Of a stretch of 64,000 nucleotides of DNA, positions 39,001 through 52,151 are shown one piece after another (within the stretch, counting starts at the first letter, position 1; every line of letters begins with the position of its first letter). Source of the DNA: Amblyornis subalaris. Lineage: Eukaryota; Chordata; Aves; Passeriformes; Ptilonorhynchidae. The notes beneath the pieces were generated by a model. It was given only the letters and a program-made list of their open reading frames with translations, made no database searches and was not told the origin of the DNA. The position numbers and the translations under genes were made by a program. The stretch is taken from assembly GCA_018881555.1 (NCBI GenBank), contig JACAXG010000018.1, forward strand, positions 6,819,634 through 6,883,633. The letters run 5' to 3'.

Positions 39001-40430
39001 AGTATTCTTTTTTGGTCACTGTAAGTAAAAACCAGTATCAACAGGTTCTTGAGAAACATTTGACTAAGTACTTTATTCTGATATAACAATCCCCTTTACA
39101 ATTTCCGTATGTTCTTGTCTCCACATTGCATTTTTACTCATCATTCCGTGTGAGTTTGATATTCCTTTCTACCTCTGTAATATATCACAACAGAAATTTA
39201 CTGTGAGTTGCTGAAATTTACTGGCAACCTGACTCACCCTATCTACTCACCCAGCTTTCCACTTATTACCAATTTAATCCCTTACTCCAGCCTTTCTTCA
39301 TCATTGCAGACTTGCCTCAGTTGCTCTGAACCCTCTCCAGCATATTGAACCTTGCTGATTTTCAGTTCTCATCATCTAACCATTTTACTGTCTCTCCCCA
39401 GGCAATGCTCTGAGCCTTTTCAGAACATTTTATTCACAGATAACAAGCATCCTGATGCAGTCTATTACTCTTTGATGTATGCATAAGGTTCTTTTGGCAG
39501 CAACCAAAAATTTGTTGGTAATTTGATAATCTCCTTTGATCAATTTTTATAAAACACTAAAAAATACGTATGATTTGTAGAGTAAAATAGTGCCCTCTGC
39601 TTAAGAACATGAACACAATCAACAGATTACTCTCCCTGTGTATTCCTATATGTACAATATCTGTGTAGATCGCTTCAGCATATGGATGGAGGAAGCAGAA
39701 GGGTGTGCCTTCTGGATAGAGGTTTCACTGGGACAGAGAATGATCAAAACCCCCGTTCATGCAAAGTGAGTTTGTGATTAGAGATCTAAACCAGGATGGG
39801 AAAGGGAAGCTCACAGGGATACAGTTTCAGTTCCTTCATACCCATACAGGAATTTATTAGTATGGGGAGAAACAAAGTAACTTAAATCAAATATAACCTT
39901 CCACAAACTTCAGTATGCATCAGACCTCAAAGACAATTTCTTGAATCAGCATACGTATTTATGCATCATCAGTGCTCTCTGCAAGCTTCTTTCCCTCTGG
40001 GGAATTTTCTGATAGAAATATTAAGTTCAGAGATAATTTTTACCTCCATCCTTGCTTTGACATTTACAACACTTTAGAAATGCATTTCCTCTTCAAGGAT
40101 ATTTTCATCTATTAAAGAATATTTATGAGTGCTGCTTCAAAGAAAACCACTGGAATGAGAATTCAAGCAAAAAAAAAAAAAAGTGAAGATTTGCATTTGC
40201 AACTGTTTATACACTAACTCCTAGCAAGACAAAAAGCAACACCTAAAATGTTTTTAAAACTTAGGTTAAAAAAGATGTTAGTTGCACAAATTATATTCTC
40301 TTCTCTGTTCAGTGTCTCAATGTTTCATACAAAAGTGCACCTAGAGAACATATAAAAAGCTTAAGACAGTACTACAATTTAAGTGTCAGAATATTAACCT
40401 ATAAAGAAACTAAACTGAAGACAACTGAAG
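27023..40430. other. 13-kb AT-rich region without a recognisable gene
   Basis: I find no CR1, RNA gene or recognisable coding exon here. Notable points, detailed in the findings: a moderately GC-rich block with splice-like signals at about 30.76-30.93 kb, a 7-bp-arm palindrome at 31741-31760 beside a perfect donor sequence on the minus strand, and a 36-bp stretch between good splice sites at 35120-35155. The minus-strand frame 35200-35439 (79 codons) looks somewhat protein-like, but I cannot assign it. A runs occur at 33948-33964 and 36139-36154. Confidence 0.5.
31741..31760. repeat. Perfect 7-bp-arm palindrome
   Basis: CATAGGT, a six-base spacer AGTGAC, then ACCTATG. Perfect arms, read directly. 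Confidence 0.8.
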
Positions 40431-41020
40431 GAGGGTGGCCAGCAGGTCAAAGGAGGTGATTCTCTCTCTCTACTCTGATCTAGTAAGACTCCACTTGGAG
40501 TACCACATACAGTTCTGGTGCCCCCAAAATAAGAAGGGCATGGAAATGTTGGAGTAAGTCCAGAGGAGGACCACAAAGTTGGTAAGAGGACTGGAGCACT
40601 TTCCCTGTGAAGACAGGCTGAGCAAGTTGGAGCTGTTCAGCCTGGAGAAGAGAAGGTTGTGTGGAGACCTCGTAGCACCTTCCGGTATCTGAATGGTGCC
40701 TACAGGGAAGTCAGAGAGGGATTCCTCATCAGGGATTGCAGTGATAGGGCAAGGGGTAATAGGTACAAATTGAAAGTGGGGAAATTTAAGTTAGATATTA
40801 GGAAGAAATTCTTTACTGTGAGGGTGGTGAGACACTGGAACAGGTTGCCCAGCAAGATTGTGGATGCCTCAACCCCAGCATTGTTCAAAGCGAGGCTGGA
40901 TAAGGCCTTGAGCAACCTTGATCTAGTGGGAGGTGTCCCTGCCTGTGGCGGGAGGGGGTTGGGACTAGATGATCTCTAAGGTTCGTTCCAACCCTTAACC
41001 TTCTATCATTCTATGATTTT
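40431..41020 (+). mobile_element. CR1 LINE 3' fragment, about 590 bp
   Basis: Begins inside ORF2 (GGCCAGCAGGTCAAAGGAGG) and continues through the conserved CTGTTCAGCCTGGAGAAGAG segment. It ends in a classic CR1 3' terminus: TTGGGACTAGATGATCTCTA, then TTCCAACCC and TTCTATCATTCTATGATT. Full 3' end, plus strand, 5'-truncated. Frame-breaking changes include an in-frame TAA at 40555-40557, where the family normally has a Gln codon. It is immobile. Confidence 0.97.
40659..40979 (+). pseudogene. CR1 ORF2 C-terminal relic, 106-codon open frame
   Basis: The open frame encodes the C-terminal tail of the CR1 ORF2 polyprotein (endonuclease plus reverse transcriptase in a full element). Recognisable blocks are GNRYKLKVGKFKLDIRKKFF, TVRVVRHWNRLP and FKARLDKALSNLDLVGG. 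This part lies downstream of the catalytic domain, so no catalytic residues are present. The upstream coding part is in a different frame and carries a stop at 40555. The nominal start codon is not a real initiation site. Confidence 0.9.
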
Positions 41021-41482
41021 GTTAAGTAAAGATACTGTATGATTTCACACAAGCCTCAGAACTGATTGAGAAGCTTTATGGATGTTGCCATTCCTTCGGA
41101 TCATTAACATACAACTCCAGAGTTAAACTGTTCTTTAAACATGAGAGGGTTCATACCCTGGAAGTCAGGGCAGGATCTGAAATTTTGTTGTGGAGGGGAT
41201 ACATAGTTGCATACAAACTCCCAAGCCTCAGAAACCAGAGGGATCAGCTGATGATGGCATCCAAAAATTCTACTTCATTCACTCCTATTCTTGTTACAAA
41301 AATCCCCGTGACATTGATACACTGGCTCTGGGACTCCTGGGTGTTAGTGCACTTCTTTGTCCTAAACAGGAGAACAATAAATACTCATAGGATAGGTTTG
41401 AGTTTTCAAGAAAGAGTAGGGAGATTATTATTTAAAAAACAGAGCTCAATCTTGCCATTGTTAGCAGTACCATACTGCATTT

Positions 41483-41506
41483 CCTCCCCCCTCCCCCCCC
41501 CGCCCC
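41483..41506 (-). repeat. C-rich tract (G-run on minus strand)
   Basis: About 24 bp of almost pure C with single T and G interruptions. On the minus strand it gives G runs long enough for a G-quadruplex. Read directly; the structure is inferred. Confidence 0.8.
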
Positions 41507-44500
41507 AAATAATTGCACAAAACACCCCCTACTTTCCATGCAAGACTGCACTCATTAGAAGTTTGGGCAGAAAAATCAGACTCCTAAAAACACCATCTGT
41601 TTGGACATGCACATACCTGCTTCAAAAACAATCAGGAATTTCAGATGTTCAGCTTTTTGCTTAAAAAGGGAAGGGAAACCCAGCAAATGCTGGATTGTAC
41701 ACTTGTAGATATTTATATAAGGGTTTAAGAGTTGCATAAAAAACATGCATTTTGAAAGCGCTGATGAGAAGTTTTCTAGAGAGTAACAAGACAAATACGT
41801 GAATTACTAAAATAGGAGTCACATTTATCTAACTATTCCTAATGAAGCTTAGAAGCCAATGGGGGCTCAAAAGAGCGTATTTGGCTTACTCAGTTGACTT
41901 GGAAGATGGCAACATTTGTATCACGAAACTCAGCAGCTTTCTGAACAGTTGGTGCACTGACATTTTAATGCCAAGCCCAAGAACACCATTTCCAGCAACA
42001 GCATTTCTAGGGAAATTGTTAAACTTCTCACATTCAGAGGCAGGTACAACCACTTGTTCCCCAAGTACAGAATCGCCTTACTAAACAAAATAAAATTGAA
42101 AAAGTGGTTAATTATAAAAGCCTTTGTCACAGAACTCTAGTGAATGATTATTCAGAAAAGCCTTTGCTACAGCTCTGAAGGCAACAGTATTTTCAATTAA
42201 ACAAGACTGTGACATCATCAAATTAAAACCGCTTTAAATATCACAAGTCTTCTTAATTATGGCATCCTTTATTTATCAACAACAAAATTACACTCTCCCC
42301 AAAGAAATAAGGTCAATTCTCACTATCTTTATTGAGATATTTGCTTTGCTAATATTTGAATTTAAGAAATGGCTGAAATGTCCTTAGTTTTTATAAAACA
42401 TATTATGCTTTCATTTTGATAAACTGCATTTTTTTTGAGTTCTGCAGTCATAAATCTGTAATTGTTCCAAGTACTTTCATGCACTAGAAAGGCTTTGATT
42501 TCTCCTATCTAGCACAATTACTTCCTTTGTAGCAATCAGAAAGCCACCATATACTTTGCAAGTATAATGGCTCTTAATAAAAAAAATTACAGAAATGAAA
42601 AAACATGCAGGACTCAGACACAAAAAAAAAAAGATTCTTGAGGAAACCAATATATTTAATACATTTATTTAATTGTATTTTTATTCAAGATGGAGTGGCT
42701 TATTCATATCTGAATCAATTTTCCAACATTTCCACAAACTGGTGTGGAAAGTCCTGCTAGTTCCAACTACAATGAGAGTTTAACCCCATTTATGACCAGG
42801 AGAGTTGAAATGGTATATTGGAGGTTACAGATGGCAAGAAACGGAACAATTTCTTCCAGTTTTGGGTAAACATCTATCACTGTTCTTAATTACAATNTCT
42901 CTGTGTGTTCCAGGGCAATGTATTTTTCAATCATAAAATAGGGGGAGAATTACCCAGTCTGAAGAACTTATGTTCTGAAAGAGTCACAACAGACAAATTA
43001 GACTTACTAAGAGGAAGCAAATAAGCACATTAGATTGATGAAACTTAGACATTTTGTGTGATCAAATGAGGTCATGTAAAATACATGTTGTAAAATCATG
43101 AGACCTTTGCTGTCCCAAAGAACCAAGCAGCTGGTATTCCCAAATTGCTATCATGCCATTATCTGTATTACAGGTATTTGACCTATATTCAATAAATATT
43201 ATGCTCTCTGTGGCATCACAAGATATTTTATAAAAAGCCAAATAATGGTAGAAAACACTTACTAAAACCACAGAAACACTCCTGTATTCTAGAGAAAAGG
43301 AACTACAGATAGAATCCAATATTTATGTATAAAAAAATCTCAGATGTTGATGAATAATAATAAACAACAATTAGTTCTCAGGGTATCACTATTGTCCCAA
43401 CTTACAAAGAGAAAAGAGTTCACATGAAAAGTATTTTTAAGATTTTTTCTGCAAATTAGTTTTATGGCTCTAAAAATTTGTCTGTATGAGAGTTTACAAG
43501 ACTTTACTCAAATACCATTTATCTTTTAGTAAGAAAAAAACCCTTACAGTTCAAAAAATATGGATGGCATGTTGGAAGATTCAGCTTCTTTGGGTAATAC
43601 CTGTTCTTCAAATGTTTTTCCTTTTCTTTTGCAAGGCACAGGTATGACCAGGCTACTTTAAAGGTTAGATTTTGAATTCTCCTAGCTGCACCAGTCAGAG
43701 AGAATCACGAAATGTAATTTCATGCAAAAGATGTATTATCTATAATTTAGTATTTACTCTACATTTTTATGTGTCTATGTTACAATATTTGCATTTCAAA
43801 GGCCAAATCTCAAATTCTTAAATCATCAAAAATCCCAGTATTGGCAGAGGTGATTTTGGTCCCACATGAGCTTCAGTCAACATACACATGGCAATACAAG
43901 TTGTGTAGCTCTCATGGAAATAATCTAATATTAACTTCCCTTATGACAGCAAAGTTAAACTGTTGACAAATTGATTGATTTCTCAGTACATAAATGTTAG
44001 GAAACTAAATTTCTAATGGCAACCTCAGCTTTTGAGAACGTACTTTGAGAAAAATTAGTTGCCTGTAAAACATTCTACTATTAACAAAAGCAGAACCCAA
44101 ACAGTTTGACTTTACCACCATACAATTGACTTAAAAGAGAAAGTATATTTTTGGACACAATCTCAGCCAAGCCACAGCTTTTAAGGAAATATGACTTGAG
44201 TAATAAATGTCACTCACTATCAGAGGTAGAAACTGTGACAAGCTCCAGAAAAGGGCACTGCTAAAGGTTTTATTACTTTTTATGTACCATCACCCAACTG
44301 TTGTTAAGGAGATTCAATTACCATTTGAAAGGTCATTTATCCAAATTATTCAGTACTACAAAAGAAATCTAACAAGCAAACAATTTAGATAAGGAATCCT
44401 ACTGATCTAGTACCCCAAGTTGTCTGCAATTTGTCACTTGAATTCAACTTTTACGGGTAAGTGTTCATTGTCCTTATTAAAAATAATTCCATTAAATGCA

Positions 44501-45168
44501 CGCTGACAGCTACAGTAGCTGATTAAAATCAGACCAATAAGTTTTTATACATCTTATAGTACCTGCCAGAATGTTTCACCATGTAAATAACATAAGAAAA
44601 ATAAAGACATTGAAAAGTGAATACTGTACATTGCAGTATGGATTGGTTGTTCCCTCATACTTGGACAAATAATTTTTCCACTTTAAGTATGTGTGTTTAT
44701 ATACATATTTCTCTCCATATATGTACACAGAGACATAAAAATACTCTTAACAAATACTTTTTTTAATAACTGGCCTGATTATTGAGGCATTGCAAATCTG
44801 CCCATAGCAAACATATTCACTGCACATGCACAGAAGCAGTTTAAATTTATCTTTTAAGTTGTCAAGATCTCACCTTTCACCTAATTTTTTGCTGAAAATG
44901 TTACAAGTAAGTAACATATTCTATATACCACAATCTGGGACAAAATTCTACTGATTTTTGACTAAGGTAGGTGGGCCACCTGTACTTAACCTGGAACATA
45001 TAGAAATTGCATGTGTTTGATAGACACATGCCTCTATAGTACTAAAAGATGACAATAAATCAAGGGCATCACAGGACTGCATTTTTTCACCATCCCTAAT
45101 GATTCGTTTCAAAAGAAAACCTACGAGACTTCAAAGTCCCCTGCAAAATTTCCTGCCATCACAGGGGA

Positions 45169-45188
45169 AAACCCCTGAGAAGGGGTTT
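45169..45188. repeat. Perfect 8-bp hairpin with GAGA loop
   Basis: AAACCCCT, GAGA, AGGGGTTT. The stem is perfect and the loop fits the GNRA tetraloop class on the plus strand. It lies just upstream of a degraded CR1 tail. Confidence 0.8.
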
Positions 45189-45230
45189 ATTGAATTCAAC
45201 AATAATCCCTCACCAGGAAGGGAGCAGTGA

Positions 45231-45300
45231 AGACTTTGAGCAGGCAGGCAGAGCAGATGACCACTAAAAATCCTTTCCAGCCTTCCAGGGTTTTGGATGC
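45231..45300 (+). mobile_element. Degraded CR1-like 3' end (tentative)
   Basis: Phrases such as GACTTTGAGCAGGCAGGC, GCAGATGACCACTAAAAATC and CTTTCCAGCC follow the order and spacing of a CR1 3' UTR end (CTTGAGCAGG, TAGATGACCTC, CCTTCCAACC). The terminal ATTCTATG repeats are missing. Confidence 0.4.
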
Positions 45301-48300
45301 TGAGGAAGTAGTGACAGGGAACAACATCAACTAATTGCCCAAGCAGCACATGGAAATCCAAGTGCTGCACAGCATGTCATCTCTTGTCTTTTTTTTCCTC
45401 CCAATTTCTGTTGTGTCATTAATACAAACAATAATTTACAGATCAGTTTCCTGTGAAGTTTATTTCTATTGAGGGTCCTCATATGTTCACATTCAAGCAT
45501 ATTCTAAAGTGAACAGAAGAAAAGAAAGTCCTAAATCTGGGGAACTGACCATATTTGCAATGAGGACATAATTTACTCAGACAATCTGTTGGTGAAAATA
45601 AGCTGAATATCTAAAGAACGCCAAATTTCATTTTCAAGAAGACTTGGAATCACTTTCACAGTTAAAAAGTGTAAAGTACAGTTTTTCTTTCATAAAAACT
45701 TTTTTTAAAAAAAGATTGAAAATAAGAAATGTTAAAGCATAAAAGTTTAAGTCTTAATTAGTAAACTCAAGGCACGCTGAATATGCCATCTATTTTACAG
45801 GAGCAAATGTTGGAAGAAAAACATAAAGTAAAATCCAAATAATTTTAACGAAGCCTAGTCTTCACTTACAAGTGGGATATTTATCCATGGAATTTTTTTC
45901 CTAACATTTCTCAGTATTAAAACACAAATACAAAATTATCAGTGATCCTAAGGAGTCAGGAAAAAATGTAGTAAAATGATAATTAGTCTTAAAAAGAACT
46001 ATACTTATTAGTAAATTCTGAAGAGTATATTTAGGGAGTTATAAAGAAGCTGTATTTGTTTACACGTCATTGCTAGCATATTCTAATTTAGTAACAAATA
46101 GATTTTGTAAGAGGAATTTTGTAATGTCAAAAAGGTATTTGCAAAATATTAGACAAAGAAACAGCTGCTTTCAGAAACAGGCATTCATGACTACAATATA
46201 CAATGCTAAATATGTTTGCATATATTAGCTATATTCATGCCTAAAGAAAAAGGTTTCTGCCAAGATTAGGAAAAAACCTGGGAGAGATTTCTTGATCAAA
46301 AGCTATTTTTAATTTTACCAAAAAATGCATATATGTGCAAAAAAAATGCATTGATATCTAGAGCAGAGTGCCTGCAGTGTATTTGCTAAGCTGAAGGACA
46401 TAGAGGTCTCAGTTTGACAGGAGCTGTCTGCATGCTTGGGTTGAAAGGGCAAATTTGTTCAACTAGAGAAAACACAGAGGATGAGAGACTGAGGAGTTGC
46501 GTGTTACTATGACATTTGCAAAATGATGGCCAAACAAGTCTCACTGGTGCTAGTTTTTCATGTTTTGTCATTGAACTGACAAGGTAGCTATGCCACTTTA
46601 CCCACAGTGTACTCAGCAAACGTGCTGATGGAAAAAAAGCTTAGCATTTCCATGGTCACTTCCTTAATATGTGAGTCAAAGCATATATCCTACCAAAATT
46701 TATCTTTCCATGACATAGGTACAAACTCAATCTTGTCTCACAGGGGTGTTGTGAGTATTAATTATCCCATAATGTGTCTTAGGTCCTTTGAGAAGGACCA
46801 GTAGTTTGAAATTTTACAGCCAGTTAGTAATCTTATACATTAGTAACACAAAACCTATTTAAACCATTTGCTCCATAATATGATAATATTTTTTAAGAAG
46901 AAAAAGAGGATCCTTCTCCATTCGAAATGTGACAAGTTATCCTCTCATTATAACAAACTAGAAACTTATTTTCCTATTTTCAGTTAGAAGCAAAGATCAC
47001 TGAATATCACCTTTTTTGTAAATTGCTATGTCTACATTCGCAGCTATCTCTGTTTTTGACAACATAACACAAACAGAATTTGTTCTGGTAGTAAATATAT
47101 TGTCTTTTTAGTAGTTAAACTTATTATATGGTATTCTAGGGATAAAGATGGCAGAACACAAACTTTTTTTGTGTCTTTTTGAAATAGACTACATTTCTAG
47201 CCATTTATTCCTGTTTTCTAAAGACAACAAAACATTGGTTTACGTGTTCATTCATTCTATTCAATACTTTAAACTCATTTTTCCTTCCTGTTTTTCCTCT
47301 TTTTAGTTACAATCTTCTTAAATTACACCCAAATTATACAGATGATTACACATAAGCACCCCTTATGGATTTTACTATGGTTCCAGGTAATCTCAGAATA
47401 TATCAGCATCAAATTTCTTGTCCTGCATGTAATAATATCATAAGCATCTCTTCTGGACTGCAAAATCTGTGGCAGCTGCCCAAGTGGATAAGAAGTCTGT
47501 TGGTTAAGGTATGACCAGTCAAAGCAGTGCCAGCATCCTGCTAACCTCAACTTCTACCAGAAAACACAGCTTTTTTTTAACAGTTTAATATATCACTTTA
47601 GTTCCACATGACACCAGCACACAAACCACTCCACGGAAGACCTTGCAAAGTAAGGGCTGCTGCCCAAAACAGCTCTTCTCAGAGTTGTGCCTCTGGAGAG
47701 GAGGAGGCAGAAGCATGTCTCCACCTGTTAATGGAAAATGGAGACCTTTTTCTTTTAGCAACATTCCAAAGCAATGTTAGATGATTCTGATCCTTTTACA
47801 GTCTAGAAATACACTTTTAAAAAATATGAAAAATCTTGTAGAATTTTCTAGAAACTGAGATACAGACGAGAGATTCACAAATAAATCTGTTGAATATATA
47901 CAATATAAACAAAAATAATCAAATCAGGAACAGAAAGCAGATAAATGCATGTGGCCTGTTAACTTTAAACAGCAACTTCTCACAAAGCTGGCAGAGAAGT
48001 AAACAAAACCTACCAACTGAACTGAGAAGGACTAAGCTATCCAACAAAAGACAAGAAAATGAGTACCATGAAGCCTGTTTACAAGTATCTGGCACTACAA
48101 CCCAACAGGACAACAAACCAACATACACAGCAGCACAAGTGTTATATGCACCTCAGAAAACAGTCTATGAAGATATCAGTTCTGCAATAGTGGAATGCAT
48201 TTTCCTCTCAAACCAAGGATGCCTTAGGAGTATATTGCACAAACAAACCAGACCACAGAGTTAATAACATCCTAAGAACAATTTCCTCATACATTTAAAA

Positions 48301-51300
48301 GACATGGAATACTGACCTTTACATACCCACATTCACCAGCTTTGCTCATTGTCTTATAAAAGAAGGAGACTGACACAGGGAGCAGGAACTGAAATGATCT
48401 TGAAGATATCCAAGAGTGCTATTCATTTGCTTTTTTATTCCAGTGCATGCTCAATGAGAAAATTAGATTAAATCAGTCAGCTAAATATATTCTTGGAACT
48501 GAGTTGATGGGTTTAGCTATTAAATAATAGGAAGTGAAGCAAAACAGTAAAAAACAAGCTGCATTTTAAAATATCAGCCTTACTTCAAACAGTTTATGAG
48601 ATCTAATTTTTACTTTGGAAGCAGTGAAGATTCACTACTTTTGCAGTGAGGTTGTGTTGTTTTCATCTAATATCATTGCAATAATAGATGATTGTCTGTT
48701 TTGATTAACTCTGACAAAGAACCCCTGATAATGAACAAAAAAATAAAATATTTTTATTTGGTATTTTTTCTTTGTGTATTTTCTTAAGGCAACTGATGGG
48801 GTTATTTCCTCCAGATGCTTAGAGATTGATTAAGAAAGCCTCTGAAGTTACCTGTGTATAGAGATATTCTCCACTCAATTCATATGCAAATAGACAAATA
48901 TATTTCAGAAAATAAATAGAGAAAGCCATAAAGCCGCCTGGTAATCAATGGTGATGGATATCACAAAGTCAATTTTACTAGCCATTATCCAACCCATAAC
49001 CTCTCTTTCAAATGAAACAGAGGAACAAGCAATGGAGTAAACAACCCCAATCCTTGCCAATCTGTCTAGATCTGCAGACCTTAATGCACTTGCAAATCAG
49101 ATTCTGGAAACCCATCTCACTCACCTGTACAGAATTTGGTGGATAACTTCTTCAGCAACACTGAATACCTCTGAATAGGTTTAATATTCCAGCTGATGCT
49201 TGCAAAATAGATTATCCTTTAATAAAAAAATACTTTCTATGGAAGACTTTTTAGACAGATTTCACATTGAATTCTTTCTGATTATCTAGGATATTCATTA
49301 AACTGAAACTTTTTTCGTGCATCTTAAATTTATCTTCCATGCTTGTTCATGTCCCAAAGGATTCAATTAAAGTATAGTTCTAGTATATTAGTAACAACAC
49401 TTTTTTTTTATAACTGTGAAACTTTTTGCCAATCAAAAAGTGCTAGTACATTCAAACTCAGCCAATTTATGGAAAGATAGACTCCTTTGGATGGAAATGT
49501 GCATAACTAATCTGCAAGTTTCACCAGCTCCGTAGAAGTTCACCCCGCAAACTTCCGTGCCATTCTAGAGCTGTGTTTCCAAGCAGTTTGCATGCTTTCC
49601 ATGAGCAGCTCAGCACCTCCCAGGACTCATGAGATGCCAGAATTCACTGCATCTCCCACTGAGTACACCATCCTCTGGCCACCCAGAGCAGCCAGGGTGC
49701 AAGATTCTGGATTTCACTGTCACTCTCCACAGCTGAGCAGAGCAGACCCACTGCACAGGAGGTGTGAATTCCTTCACAGAATTCTCAACTCCATATGTTA
49801 CAGCTATAATATGTTAAGATTCACTGTTGCCACATGGCTGCTTTGGACATCTGTAAATCTGGGTTTGCAGGATATTTCCACAGCAGGAAAAACACTGGGA
49901 AGCACAAGCTGGCATACTTTCAACTCTCTGCAAATGCACCATAATTTCTCAGTACCTTGCCAAGGGTTTTGTCAACTGTAATGTAAAGCCTTGCAAATAA
50001 CCTGGCTTTTACCACTTCCTTTGGGAAGCAAAATCAACAGCCTATTATATTTCACTGACAACCACCCAGCACGAAGGTAGGACACTACAACACCCCAGGA
50101 GTCCACTCAGAGAAGATGAAATCCAAGGACGTTCCTGAAGTTTTCCTATAGCAGTTACATGGTTTCCTCACCTCTCAAAACAGCTGCAGATTTCATCCAT
50201 TTGCTCACTCCCTACGAACATCCCAGTTACTCACAACCCCTCTTTGTGCCTTCACCATTGAGATCTGTACTACAACTACTATAGACTGGACAGAGAAACT
50301 GTTTCCACATATGAGTTCCCAGAAAAATAAACCCCAATGATATTACAGTATCTTAAAAAAGTTATCTCATTACAAGTTTTGTAGGCAGAACAGGGCATCT
50401 CATATACTGAAGATTCTTGTACTTTGCTGCTACATATTTGGGGATGTGTAAGAATCCAAATGAGGTGCAGCATCCAAATGCAAATGAACTGAGTTTCTCT
50501 CTGCTACATCCCACTGGTCAGAAATGCAGTAAAAAGGCTTCTGCAGAGTTTAAAGAAAGGACAACCCTTTGTCTGCACACAGAGCCATAAAACAGGTCAT
50601 GTAACTGCGTCACCACAAATGAATTTTGTGTTGTTTGGCACAGATTTAGGAATTGTGGTACTGTAGATTTACAAGTAATGCCATTAGGAACAGACACTTA
50701 AATTCACAAACAACAGATGAACATTAAACATGTTTATAATACTATATACAATGTCCCCTACATGACAAAGCTGGAGAAGTTGCTGTAACTCACCTCCATA
50801 TTGGTATATCTTACAGTGTACATATATATCATATGGATACATACTATTTTCCCTACTGGTACTATAATGCAACCTTTTTTTTTTTTTGGAGGGGGGCACA
50901 GACACCCAGGTAAGAAAATTGCAGATGTTACCAAAATAAAAAAANCATTTCAGTGATACTCTGAATAAATACACAGACAAGGTGTATATTTTTAAGCTTT
51001 AATAGAACTTGAAACTCTACAATCAGCATTTCAGAAATTAACATTAGACCCCTTTACTATGAGATAGCAGTAATGAGCCTTTTTTGTTATTTCATGGTTG
51101 GATTATTAAACTAGATTGGGCTTTTGCCAGATTTTTAGACTTTTACTTGAAGCTGCAAGGAAATGCTTAATGACTTCAAAACCAAAACTAAATGAGATAC
51201 TATCTGAGAAATACGCAGTTTGTTGAGACAATGGAACTGAATCTCAGAGGACTGCCATGTTTTGTGATTATTTCTGCAATCTATTATCATAAGCCTAGGG

Positions 51301-51482
51301 CAATCTATTAGTAAGTTAAAGTATTAATTATTTCCAAAAAAAGTGAAGCATATTTTATCACCCTGGAACTATGTTTTGAGAAGTTAACATTTTTCCTTGG
51401 AAATATAAAGGAGTGGTTTTTAACAAAAACAGTAGGTAAGTTTCAAAAATACCTTTTAGATATGGGAATGACTATTTTAAAG

Positions 51483-51537
51483 AAACATTTCATGTTGAAA
51501 TGTTTGTTGAAACAAAACATTTGAAACATTAAATGTT
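51483..51537. repeat. Two tandem hairpins built from an AAACATTT motif
   Basis: The first hairpin is AAACATTTCA, loop TGT, TGAAATGTTT (51483-51505, perfect 10-bp stem). The second is AACATTT, loop GAAACATT, AAATGTT (51516-51537, perfect 7-bp stem). The AAACATT word occurs repeatedly in both orientations within 55 bp. Confidence 0.85.
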
Positions 51538-51901
51538 GACCAATAAAGCATTGAAATACTGATATGGAAAAACACAATGATAACTTTTTACACTTATTAG
51601 TGCACAGTTTCAGAGGATCCTGTTTACTGGCACAAATGAAGCCATTTCTGGTGCCTGTCTGTCACCATGGCCACTTAAAAATTCAGTGAACTGTCTTCGC
51701 ATTTCTGAATGATCTCTGGGAGAGCAGCCAAGGTCTTTAGAAGAAGAGCTCAACTTCTGCATCTGGTCAGCAAAAGCTGGCAATGTATTTCAAACAGCAA
51801 ACAAACACCCCTTAATTGAATGATATTTACTTAGATAAAAATGTTCATGGGCAATCCCAATTTTTCTTAGAAGACAGCATATAACACAACCAGAAACGCA
51901 C

Positions 51902-52151
51902 CTCAAATTCAGCTCTGTGCTTGGGCTCTTTTTTGTTTGGGACAAGCTCTGTTCAGGGGCATCCAAGAGGTCCCAGAGCCTGGGAAGGTTATTCATCTGG
52001 GGAGCCACACCAGTGATGCTCACAGTTCTTGCAGAAGTGATACAGATGTCTGTGCCAGCACTTGTCTTACTCCCCACTGCAACAATTAGACTGCAGAAAG
52101 TTTCTACCAGTGGTTCTCTCCTCAACATCTCTGCTGCCTTGACCCATAAGC
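51902..52151 (-). other. Exon-like open stretch (weak candidate)
   Basis: On the minus strand, a pyrimidine-rich acceptor (TTGCTTTTTGTACCCAG) precedes a 250-bp stretch open in one frame, ended by GAG|GTGCGT, a fair donor. It would encode about 82 residues including VETFCSLIVAVGSKTSAGTD and PQMNNLPRLWDLLDAPEQSL. I recognise no family. The same region is also open on the plus strand, and chance open frames this long occur elsewhere in the window, so support is weak. Confidence 0.15.

Larger units (their letters stand above)
41021..45230. other. AT-rich non-coding DNA
   Basis: No gene recognised. The 159-codon plus-strand frame at 41185-41664 is the longest outside the CpG island. Its sequence is low in recognisable motifs, it overlaps another open frame, and it crosses a poly-C tract, so I do not call it. 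One ambiguous base lies at 42897. Confidence 0.5.

Noticed and set aside
41185..41664. 159-codon plus-strand open frame
   Set aside because: No recognisable domain, crosses a poly-C tract, overlaps another open frame, and has no promoter or splice support. A chance frame is likely in 128 kb of six-frame sequence.
47890..48264. 124-codon plus-strand open frame
   Set aside because: Asn/Lys/Gln-rich translation of A-rich DNA with no identifiable family.
49592..49981. 129-codon plus-strand open frame
   Set aside because: No domain, no splice context and no repeat homology; treated as chance.
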